DNA from: Kwoniella bestiolae CBS 10118
Lineage: Eukaryota > Basidiomycota > Tremellomycetes > Tremellales > Cryptococcaceae
DNA length: 64,000 nt
Assembly (NCBI RefSeq): GCF_000512585.2
Contig: NC_089247.1
Location: 682,001-746,000 of the forward strand
Direction: 5' to 3'
The translations under genes and the position numbers were made by a program. The notes below the pieces were generated by a model, which made no database searches, was not told the origin of the DNA, and saw only the letters and a program-made list of their open reading frames with translations. Below, one piece after another: positions 35,221 through 45,615 of the stretch. The first letter of the stretch is position 1, and every line of letters starts with the position of its first letter.

Positions 35221-35906
35221 CTGTGGTTGTGTGGGAGTATGATCAGTTTTGGTAGGGGAGAATCGCGCTTTTCAGATAGATAGCGGGCTGAGCGAGACGT
35301 ACCGTGATGTGGTTGTACAAGGTCGGATAAAGAAGGATAATATAGGTTGTTATTCTTGATCGATTTTGATGATATCTTTCGTCGTATGCAGCTTGAACAT
35401 CTCATCATTCGACATATGCAACTCTCGAACAAATAGCATCCAGCATGAAGCTAAGCATAAGAGCTGGTACTACGGTCGGAGATGTGCGGTGATATACCCA
35501 GTGTGGCACTTTTGCAAAGTACGCTAGTGGAATTAGTCCATGTTCCTTTGGGTGGATGTGTGTGGATAGATGTAATTGATGGGTTTGATTTTCACAAAAC
35601 GCCTCTGACTGCTATTTCAGTATTCCATTCCCATTTTTACATCTCTCGTCTCTAATCCTAGTCATTCATCTCATTCACCTCAATCATTCATAACACACAC
35701 ACCTCGGTCACCTGCAGCAAACATCCAGTGGTCAGTAAAAGGAGAAAGGAGGAAAGATATCGCCAAGAATCTACTATACGCGACTAGGCTGGTTCTTTTC
35801 CACTCCGCCGCTAATGACCACGACATCTCATCTTGCTCATCCACATCTACATCTACTTTGTTAATTGTCTTTGTCGACCTACACTATCTCTCTGGTTAAC
35901 TGTTAA
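35221..35906. promoter_or_regulatory. Divergent promoter region
   Basis: Separates the minus-strand NDUFB3-like gene from the plus-strand gene at 35907. It probably includes the leader exon and intron of the former. The plus-strand side (35640-35900) is pyrimidine-rich, as expected of a leader. No ORF is supported. Confidence 0.4.
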
Positions 35907-38900
35907 ATGTCCCTCCGCTCGTTGAGGGACACCCTCTACTCCCTCACTGGATCATCCGTCCCGCAAGATACGATGGACGCTGAACCAGTCTGGGTAGCAG
36001 CTGGGGACGGAGATTGGTCACACGGTAATGGTAATGGTTTATTCGGCTGGCGCAGTCTCGCTTCTGGTCTTGGGTTAGGGTTAGGTGATCATCATCATCA
36101 TGAGTATCATCATCGTGGTATGACGGATTGGAGAAACTTGTTCTTCTGGTTGGCGGTGTTTGCTATTTTGATACTCTTCGGTGAGTCAACAGAACAATTT
36201 CGTAATCTCTCGAGATAATCTCATTCCAACAAGAAGTCAGTTAAAGGACACAAGCACATATAGCTGACCAATCTTGACCATCATATAGCTGTCATCACCA
36301 ACCCTACTGAATCGTCTTTCAGAGCTCACCTAACGGAGCTGTCCTTCAGAAGACATTTAGCGGATATCAGGCGATCTGAGACAGATGAAGCAACTCCACT
36401 TACAGATGAACAAGCGCAACTTCCATCGACATCTCCTTCTGCTCATCTGTCCACCAGCACACCTGACAGAAGAGGATCAACACCTGGAAATGGAACTGAG
36501 ACGCCAACGCATACAATCGCACCATTCCGCTTTGCCAATCACGTCGCCATATCGCTCCGTACCCCTACACTATTATATCGGTCATTCTTAATCTGCTCAA
36601 TTACTATAACGTCACCTCTTCAAGCTCCGGCTTTCCTATCGGACCAAACACCCCATCTACTACTTAAGGGGAAACATGCTTCGCCTCCTATAAAAGAAAG
36701 ACATGTGCTCTGGTTTGGATGTATGGGACACTGGTCTCTTGTCGGTCTAGTACCTTCGAGCGTAGAATGGGCATGGAAGTTCTTGAGAAGAAGCGAAAGG
36801 GAAAAGGGAAGGAAGAAGAATTTGGATAAGGCTGGTGTCATTGATATGAGAGCTATTCAGAATAAGGAAGATTCCGCTCCAAGTGGTATGTTTGCCAATT
36901 TCTCTCAACATCATGTGGTGTATGCTGACGAGAGAATGTATAGTCAAAGCTGCCATCGGTCATGCCATGTCAGGCTCAAAGGGCATGCGACGTACCGACT
37001 CGAGCACCAATCTCACCGAATCTTTACCTTTACACTCCCATTCCAACCAACTATCTGCCAGTCCACTTTCGCCTGAATCCCGCCGACCGTCTCTTGTAAA
37101 TCTCATCGCCTCTCCTCCTGCGACTGCCACCCTTGATACTCCCGAGATCGCCAATTCGCCCGTGATAATAGCTCTCAAAGCTGAACTCACTGCTGCTCAG
37201 ACTGTTCTAACGGATCTTCAAGCTCAGCTCACCTCTCACGAACAGTCTGTATCGGATGCTCATGCACATCTCCAGAAAAATCTCGACGAGATACGTAATC
37301 GTCGGAAGGAGGACGATGCGGAGCGACAAGAGTTGAAGTCTCGTACGAAGAGTCTAGAAGAGCAGAAGAGACAGGCCGAAGCTTCTCGTCGAGAGGCTGA
37401 GAAGAAGTTGAAGTCTGTCGAAGGAATACGGGATGGGTTATTGTCTAAAATATCTAGTGCCGAAAGTGAGATCATGGAGATTAAGGGAAATATGGAAATT
37501 AGTGAGAAGAATGTAAGAGTAATACAGGAAGAAGGGGCTAAACATGTTGTCTTGACTCAATTAAATGTTGAAGAACGTAAGAAAGAAATGGACCAGGTGG
37601 AAAATGAGATTTCGGAGATGGAATCAAAGAATGAAGACATAACGCAGTTGATAAAGGACGCAGAAGAAAGGTTGAAGAAGATTATTGAGGATGGGGAAAA
37701 TGCCAAGAAGAAGGTCAATCCAGAAGAGGAAATGATGATGATGGCTGCTGCGTACGAAGCTGCCGCCCAAGAAGGTTATCTACATAGTGGCTATCAATCC
37801 ACCAATCATTTGTCGCCCTCGAGTGGTCCCCCTGTACCACCTCCGCCGCCTGGTCCACCGAATGGCAGTAGAGGTGCCCAACAGGATCAATGGCAATCTC
37901 AAGCTGCAGCTTATATGGCCGAGGCTGGAATGCCTCATCTGGGATACGACTACACTGCTCGACCTGCCCATGCTGGATCAACAGGATTTGGACATCTTTC
38001 GAAACATCCTAATCCCAATTCAGCTTCCTCGCGAGATTTAGAAAGCATGCGAAGACCCGATATATCAGGATTCGAAGATTTCGGTCCAGGTGGTCTTAGC
38101 ACTGGTTTCGGCTCTCATGCTCAGATCAATCGATCGACTACACCTCAACCTCCTAGTGATTCCGAATCAGACATTTACGGCCAAGATCCAGGTTCTCCTT
38201 ATGGCGGATTCTCTTCTTCCAACTTGCTTCCTCAGGGATTGTTCAGATCGCTGGAAGGTGATCAAACGCCTTTTGTCAGTGGGGATGAAGATTTGCCTGA
38301 GACTTTTGAAGAACCATTATCCTTTGATCTGGATCTGGATCCTACCGAACCAACCACTACTGCGACTAGTACTACCGTATCTCAATTGGAGAAGCAAGTT
38401 GCAGGTGATGACGAAGATAATAATTCGGTTGGTAGTGATTCGGATGAAGCGGATGAATGGAAGTCGCCCCTTCCTGAACCGAAGGGATTGAAGGAAACCA
38501 AAGAATCAGCATACAAACGACTCAGCTCAAGTTCTTCCAGACTACTCCCACCCTCCAACCTTACCGGCACCAGCGGATCACCCAATACCTCCCCAGCGAC
38601 CATATCTGCCTTACCGAGCTTACCAGGAAGTCGAAGATGGTTCTCAGGTACACTATCGAGCGATAATATCCCCTCGTCTTCCGGGGTGGGAGCTACTTCC
38701 AACTCTGCTTTCGGGGGATTTATGCACTCTACCACGTCGAATGATTCGCTCAATTTACCAGGGTACGAAAATTCGCCGTTCGCTCCTACCTCGAGTGAGA
38801 AGAAGGCTCTGGCAAATTGGCAGCCTTTTGGAGGTGGTAAGAAAGGGCCATGGTCTGCTTTTGGAAGTTCCAACAATAAAGAGGACGAGGACGGCTCGAT

Positions 38901-39015
38901 CTCGGATGGATGGCCCACTAGCACAGCCACCAATGGGACGGGCAATGAGAATAAGAAACCGTTCAGGTTTTTCTCGTTGAGAGGGAAACCTACTACTGGA
39001 AGTACCCCGCCGTAG
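35907..39015 (+). CDS. Large membrane/coiled-coil protein of unknown function
   Basis: Not recognised. Exons 35907-36180, 36289-36885 and 36944-39015 give 980 residues with consistent phases. The N-terminal third has a histidine-rich loop (GDHHHHEYHHRG), a membrane helix (LFFWLAVFAILILFAVI, residues about 75-95), a second hydrophobic stretch (LLYRSFLICSITITSPL) and VLWFGCMGHWSLVGLVPSS near residue 235. A basic segment (RRSEREKGRKKNLDK) follows. Residues about 370-580 form a long charged coiled coil. The C-terminal 400 residues are low-complexity, rich in S/P/G, with acidic patches. The third splice joins DSAPS to VKAAIGHAMSGSKG, so the membrane and coiled-coil parts belong to one protein in this model. 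Two separate genes cannot be fully excluded. A membrane tether or scaffold is a guess. Confidence 0.75.
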
Positions 39016-39572
39016 TTGTTGTCGGTTTGGGTTGAATTGCTTTCTTAGTCAGTCTTCTTCGATGGTTTGGGTTGGTCAGTGGTAGCTAGTCTTCTTGGGG
39101 GTATTGGTATCGATGGTTGTCCGCTCTTACTTTTCTATCTAGACTTTGATACAGGGTATATATGAGTGAAGTGATCTTGCCTTCCCCGTCACTCTGCTTC
39201 GGTGTACGTACATATATCCCTGCGAGATTACTATACTCAGCGTAGATAGTTTAGTAGAGTGGATGATTGGAGATGCCATCTTTTTGTCGTTCTTGAGACT
39301 TGAACTGCAATTGCATGCTATCACATAGTCATGGGATCGTTGGCCATAATGATGATATGATATGATATACACGGTGGTGGGTTATATGCAAAGTAATTTG
39401 TGATACATGTCTACATTTTAGATTGTCCGTTAAGGTCGTAGTCTATTTCGTTACTTCTATATGTCAATATCCATATTGGCGGTGTGCATCGTGCTACCCA
39501 GATCTGCTAGTCAGCGGAATTCTGAAATGACACATACCAAGTTCAAGTAAACTCACCACACGCAGAATCCAT
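39016..39572. other. Convergent intergenic
   Basis: 3' regions of the 980-residue protein gene and of the small minus-strand gene. It contains ATGATGATATGATATGATAT near 39349, a short imperfect repeat. No gene seen. Confidence 0.4.
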
Positions 39573-40001
39573 TCATCCACCTCTCCCATCCTCGTGGCTA
39601 TAACCATACCCATACCCATCCAGATCTACTTCCCTGACCAGGTCCCACCCATTATCAACTTTCAATACCTTCCTCAACCTCCTCTTGTCCGACCGATACG
39701 TGGACGTAGGCGAGGCGACACTATCACCCGAGGAAGGTAAATCATTAGGAGAAGGGGACAACAAACTCCTCAATCCCTCTTCCCCTTCTTCCCCTTCACG
39801 ATGGGACAGACGCCGTCTAACATTTTGTGGTAGCGCGGTGTCGCGTATACTGCGTACACTCCGTGATCTGGTTGGAGCCATACGGGGAGATGCGGGATCA
39901 GCTGCGTGCTGGGATCCGAGGGGGTAGGGGTGGGATATACTTGGTTTTGAGGTCGGGTGGGTTTGATGGGATGGACGGAGGAGGGAGAGGAGGATACCCA
40001 T
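39573..40001 (-). CDS. Small basic protein, possibly N-myristoylated
   Basis: Not recognised. A single-exon ORF of 142 codons. The N-terminus MGILLSLLRP fits the myristoylation pattern M-G-x-x-x-S. The middle is R/S-rich (RSRSVRSIRDTALPQNVRRR), a typical phosphorylation-prone region. The C-terminus carries KVDNGWDLVREVDLDGYGYG. Non-random composition and the good start context (AACGGCATGG) favour a real gene. Membrane association through lipidation is inference. It is convergent with the 980-residue protein gene and divergent from the ThuA gene. Confidence 0.55.
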   Translation of the reverse strand: MGILLSLLRPSHQTHPTSKPSISHPYPLGSQHAADPASPRMAPTRSRSVRSIRDTALPQNVRRRLSHREGEEGEEGLRSLLSPSPNDLPSSGDSVASPTSTYRSDKRRLRKVLKVDNGWDLVREVDLDGYGYGYSHEDGRGG

Positions 40002-40714
40002 GCCGTTTAATTATGATTGAGAACGATTGCGGGGGTATGACCTACTTTGTATTCCAAACGATGATAAAATGATGGATAATTCTTCTGAAGGTCGTTGAAA
40101 CGTTGGAATGGAGTGATCTTCAGTATACCATGGATTTTAGGGGTCATGAGTCAGGTAGGATTAAAGGAATAGAGATGCGTTCATCTAGTCGGTACAATGA
40201 TAAGAGAGAAATACAGACATGTCTTTTCGTGAATGTGATATGTGTGTGGGGATGCTCAATCAAGGGCTCCGTAGTGAAGTAAGACAGGATCATAGGAAGG
40301 ACGGACCCCTTCCCTCTCAAGTCTTTGTGCCCGACAGGAGTTGCCTGTCAATCTGCTATGGTCATTACTCGTGAAGTACCATCTCTCCTCTTCCTGTCAT
40401 CTGCACAGAGGGATCATTCTCAGTTGGACTCGCTTCATACTCGTCTTTCTAAGCAAGGATAGATCGATACTGACAGGTAACAGGTGGAAACCATGTCTTT
40501 GTCGTGACTTTGAGACAGGCGTTGTGATGGAACTTAAAGATGATTACGTCATTTACACGTGCACAACTCACTCTAGAGCTCAGCCTCGACGAGATCAATA
40601 ACAAATAACAAATGCAAAGAGATGTTAATTTTGAATGTTGATGCTCATTTCTATCGAGATCCTCTCTCTCTCTCGACCTACGTACAACTCGATATAATCC
40701 AAACTCCGATTCCA
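40002..40714. promoter_or_regulatory. Divergent promoter region before ThuA gene
   Basis: Promoters of the small minus-strand gene and of the ThuA-like gene. A CT-repeat-rich stretch (TCCTCTCTCTCTCTCGACC) lies about 40 nt before the ThuA start. No conserved ORF. Confidence 0.4.
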
Positions 40715-42321
40715 ATGTGGAAGTCTGCATCCGTTATAGCTTCCTTGTTGGGCACCATGATCGCTCAAGCTCAAGCTCAGTCAACACCCAAAGTATTGGT
40801 GTACACCGCAACAGCAGGATACAGACACGACTCCATACCTACTGCTATCGAAGTACTGGGGGATAACGCACAGAAGTATGGCGTCGAATTCACCTTCTCA
40901 GAGTGAGTATATTCATATCTCCTATCCCCTCCCGATATGACAAGCTGACGGATGTGATCTGTATCGATATTTAGGGATAGGAGTTTATTCACAGATCAGA
41001 ATTTGGCGACGTACGATGGCGTGATGTTCGTTTCAAACTCTGATGAGGGTGAGTTTCCCTTCTCTTCTTCTTAGTGTATGCTTCGCTCTGGTTTGAGTGT
41101 GTGTATATCTAAGCTAACGTATGTTTGCAGTCCTCGACGAATCCGGTCAAGCGGCTTTACAGAAATTCTTTCAATCTGGTGGGGTGTATACCGGCGTACA
41201 TGGAGCTTCAGCGTGTTTGTTTAATGATGAGAATTACCAACAGGCCGTAGGGGGTGAGTGGCTGAGCAGATCTTCTGTGCCAGATTGTTAAGTGTAAATC
41301 GGTTTGGTATAGCTCTGTTCGATTATCATCCGCCTATACAGGATGCTGTGAGTTCTCAAAACGCCCAACAATGCAGCTATTGATGGTCTAAGTTGATGCT
41401 GATTTCTGTTTGGGGCTTATGATAGACATTCACGAGGATAAACAACTCTCATCCCGCTACGGCTGATGTTCCTGACAGATGGAGTTTCGTGAGTCTACCT
41501 GCTGTTATAAACATATCGAGGTCTACTAACCATGCCTATTTTCGTGGGAATAGCAAGAAGAGGTATATCACTTCCGGTCTAACCCTCGGGATAATGGCGC
41601 TGTGGTACTCCTGTCAGTAGATGAGTCAAGCTACGTTAGTGAGTTATACGGGTCCTATCTTCAATATGAGACTCACACATATATTTGTTCATTGTCCACT
41701 ATTCAAGTTCAAGCTGACGATGCGCCCTCTACATTTTTCCTATCTCAGATAATGGCTCATCAACAGGCAACTACCCATCTATGGGAGACCCCCATCCTAT
41801 AGCATGGTACATTGATCAACCATTGTCCGCTCAACCACTCGCCGAGGGTGTGAGCAAAGCTGGTAGATCATTCTATACTTCTCTGGGACATCTCAACTCA
41901 AGTAAGTAATATGCATATCCGAAGACTCGTACCAGTGATTGGAGGACTTCATGCTGACGGACATGTCGCAAAAATAGCTTGGCAGAATGAAACATTCATC
42001 ACCCACGTCATGGCAGGCCTGAAATGGGCTCTAGACGGCGGTTCTACCAAAGCCTATGGTGTTGGCTTAGTAGGCAATGGAAATGGATCGAACAGCTCGA
42101 GCTCAACTACGGCGGGATCTTCGTCGACAGGAGGGGGTAGTTCAGCCACCTCGAGTGGATCTGGCAGCGCTACGCAGAGTGCGAGTGCTTCTGCTAGTTC
42201 TGCTGCTAGTTCGGGATCATCGTCCAAGGCTGTATATACCGCTCAGATACCTGGTAAAGGTGTGGCGATGGGTATAGGGATGATAGGTGCTGTAGGGCTT
42301 GGTATGAGCATGTTGTTGTAG
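40715..42321 (+). CDS. Secreted ThuA-domain protein, probably GPI-anchored
   Basis: ThuA-like domain (class I glutamine amidotransferase-like fold, first named from bacterial trehalose utilisation); biochemical activity in fungi is unknown. Eight exons: 40715-40902, 40975-41048, 41131-41253, 41313-41347, 41426-41488, 41554-41638, 41749-41901, 41978-42321, giving 354 residues. A signal peptide (ASVIASLLGTMIAQAQA) is followed by KVLVYTATAGYRHDSIPTAI, GVYTGVHGASACLF, TRINNSHPATADVP, EEVYHFRSNP and RSFYTSLGHL, all in the usual ThuA order. The end is a Ser/Gly-rich stalk and a hydrophobic tail (GVAMGIGMIGAVGLGMSMLL), a GPI-attachment pattern. Cell-wall or surface location is therefore likely. Confidence 0.88.
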
Positions 42322-42797
42322 ACATAGGGTATATAGATCGAGTTGGCAGTCGGATGTGTGTGTGAGGAGAGGAGATAAATGGACAATCTGCAAAGGAATA
42401 TGGATGTGTGTGATGGACCGTGGCAGGATCGTATATGTAGTCATAGTTGCATGTGTATGTATTGCGCTCGATCTATGGCCCAACTTGTGCTGCCAATCCA
42501 TATATATATCCTTATCGATTCATTCGAATTGCTCACTACAATCGTTGCCGGATCTATCTTGGATGCGGATGTGAGAATGAGATTTCGGAGCTGAGATCCA
42601 GGCACCACCCAAAGTGAAATAAAAGTGCGGATAACAAGCTTGAATCTCTCGGAGCAAAGATTAATAGTATACCATGGAAATGTCACCATAATCACAATAC
42701 ATATCTCTTATCATTTTCTCATCTTTGTTTAACATAGCATTGTCAAATATACACATGCGGCTACGTCAGAACACAGCTTAGCAAGAAGACAACAGCA
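42322..42797. other. Intergenic, ThuA gene to THI6
   Basis: 3' UTR of the ThuA gene and THI6 promoter. No classic TPP riboswitch was recognised by eye. Confidence 0.4.
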
Positions 42798-45303
42798 ATG
42801 CCTAGAATTCAACTTGATTATTCCCTATACCTCGTTACAGGAAGGGAATTCCTCCCTCCTGGAAAGGTATGTCATATCCATATACACATTTGTGAAGTAT
42901 GGACCGTATGCTGATTGACATGTATGATTGGAATCTTAGGACTACTATGAATCCCTTGAAGAGGTAAGCCAATCCTTCTTTCATCTCTTGTCATCTTTGA
43001 GCAATGACTGATCTGACCTTTTAATCCTTTTAGTCCCTTCAAGGAGGTGTCACCCTCGTTCAAGTCCGAGAGAAGGATGCCGATACTGGAGAGGTAAGCT
43101 AAAACAATTACTTCTTGCCTACCTCATTCCAGATGATTTGGATTTCTAACTCTGAGGTCATACCAATAGTTCATCGAAGTTGCCAGACGGACCAAGCAGA
43201 TCTGCGACAAGGTGGGTTTGACGTCTTATTCCTCGTCAGTCACTGGGGACATGTATGTTGACTAGTTGGGATAGTACAACGTCCCAGTCCTGATCAACGA
43301 CAGGATCGACGTCCATCTAGCTGTCGGTAAGTCTTGCGCTTCCTCCCTTCCTTCCTCCCAGTCCTCAAATTTGGCATCTCAAGAATATACCTCCTAACAT
43401 GTAATCGTAGGAACCGCCGGAATCCACATCGGTCAAACAGATTGTCCCCTCCCCCTGGCCCGTACCCTCATAGGCCCCGACGCAATCATCGGTCTGTCCG
43501 TGCGAAACACCGACGAATGCAAGCGCGCCATCGAACAAGGTGCAGATTACATTGGGATCGGATCCGTCTGGCCAACAGGATCAAAGGATATCAAGGGGAG
43601 GAAATGTCTCGGTCCGGATGGCACGGGAGAGATATTGGATCTGTTGGATGGCACGGGCATTCAGGCTGTTGCTATTGGTATGTCCACGATCCATCCGCCC
43701 CTGTTCCAGCTCTTAATCAGTGAGCTCATCCTATTCCATGTAAACAGGCGGGATTCACCTTCCCAACCTGCCTCAACTCCTACACGGATCCATCTCTCCC
43801 AAGACATCCAACGCATTGGACGGGGTAGCTGTCATTTCAGATATCGTAGCTTCCCATCAACCACGAAAGGCTTCCGAGGCTTTGAGGGAAATCATCGATT
43901 CTTTCAAAAGGGCCAGAAAGGGCTTGGAAGGGCACAAAGGTCTATTCGGATCGACTTCCTCCGTGTCGGGGGGATTGAGTAGGGAGTATCTGGTGGAGAA
44001 GGTTCAGGGGTTGATGAGAGTTCTGGAACAGGAGACTCCGTTGATCAATCAGGTGAGCAGTAATTTGAGATCGTGTGTAATTTCCATCACAACGAATGAC
44101 ACATTATCATCAAACAATCCCATTTGATATATGAATAGCATTGAGTATATGAGAGTATTCGACGCTGACTCTGTATGTCGCAGCTCACGAACAAAGTCGT
44201 CATGAACGATTCGGCCAACGTCACTCTCGCAGTGGGAGCATCACCAATCATGTCTACCAACCCTAGAGACGTGTATGATCTCAGTCCGGCTATCGGAGCG
44301 TGTCTTATCAACTTTGGGTAAGCAACGTGCAGAGACACATGGCATAGTGGTGACAAGCTGATTTCCTGTTGCGAATTCAGTACCGTCGACGATAAGGAAG
44401 GAATGAAAGTGGCAGGCCGACAAGCCAACGTTAATAGGAAACCATTAGTATTTGACCCTGTCGCTGTGGGAGCTACCTCGTACAGACGCGAGACTGCCGA
44501 GGGTGAGTCTATCTCAATGCCAAAATATCTTCAGAACTATCGTTGTCCAGTATCCCCGAAACTGATATGATTACATGTACATCGCAGAACTCCTCGCCCA
44601 CTGGCAACCTACCATTATCAAAGGTAACGCTGCCGAGATCGGTGCGATGGCCGAGTCCACCGAAGTGGCCAGTAGGGGTGTCGACGCTGCTGGGGCGGGG
44701 TTCAAAGATCCCGGTGCGATCGTCAGAGCATTGGCCAAGAAAAGGGGTGAGTGATTTCCTTCCTTACCTTTCGATTCCCTTGCATGCTGAGTGTTCGATC
44801 GTCGCAGCTGCCATAATCGTCCTAACCGGACCAGAAGATTACATCTCAGACGGCCACACCGTCCTGAAAGTATCCAACGGATCGCACTTCCTCGAAAAAA
44901 TAACCGGATCGGGATGTCAAGCTGGAACTTTGATTGCATGCTTCGCAGCTGCGTCAAGAAGCTATTACTTGAACGAGAATGAGCCGTTCGAGGATGATAG
45001 TCAGCTCGTTCAGGGGGATATGCTCATAGCTGCTTTGGCTGGGTGAGTGTTGCTATCCCACAGATCATCTCTTCCCCTTTCCAAAAGATTGGTCCTACGT
45101 TCAATCAAATTGAAAGACACACATGCTTATATACTGCTTGACATTGAGAACTTAGTATCCTGATTTACACGATCGCATCTGAAGTAGCTGCCGATCGACC
45201 CGACGTCAAAGGTCCAGGTACATTCAGATCAGCCCTGATTGACGAGCTGTATAACCTCACTCCGGAGGTTGTGCAACAACGAGCCAGGGTTGAAATCTTG
45301 TAA
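42798..45303 (+). CDS. THI6: Thiamine-phosphate synthase / hydroxyethylthiazole kinase
   Basis: Bifunctional cytosolic enzyme: it phosphorylates hydroxyethylthiazole and condenses the product with HMP-PP to make thiamine phosphate. Twelve exons: 42798-42866, 42940-42963, 43034-43093, 43170-43211, 43275-43326, 43411-43677, 43748-44052, 44184-44317, 44381-44502, 44588-44746, 44808-45042, 45156-45303, giving 538 residues (yeast Thi6 has 540). The ThiE half shows VTLVQVREKDADTGEF, VPVLINDRIDVHLA, GIHIGQTDCPL and DYIGIGSVWPTGSKD. The ThiM half shows VTLAVGASPIMS, KPLVFDPVAVGAT, IIKGNAAEI and the catalytic KITGSGCQAGTLIACF. Exons 2-5 are very short (24-60 nt). The window has no other thiamine gene. 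Confidence 0.97.
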
Positions 45304-45615
45304 GGGCGATAAGATGGACTGATCCATCGTTTGAAGGAGGATGAGTCAGCGGGTGGCAGACTCCATGACGTGCTAACATATGATACGTGCTGCGTAGCTT
45401 ATGTATTGCATATGCATCAGATGATAGGTGGTACAATGCGTTTCGTGTATATGCTATGCCGACAAATATTGATCCAGCATCTCCGCCATTTCTATTCGAT
45501 CGCCCAGTCCCTCAATCTAACGCATCTAATACCAATATTACACAACAATATCTACACTCCTATACCACACAACATACACTATCTTACAATCCCCTATACC
45601 ATCGAACTCTACGAT
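45304..45615. other. Convergent intergenic, THI6 / DENND6-like
   Basis: 312 nt shared 3' region rich in A/T/C. No gene seen. Confidence 0.4.

Noticed and set aside
42322..45303. Thiamine riboswitch at THI6
   Set aside because: No recognisable TPP-aptamer core in the leader or in the first introns by eye; a covariance-model search would settle it.
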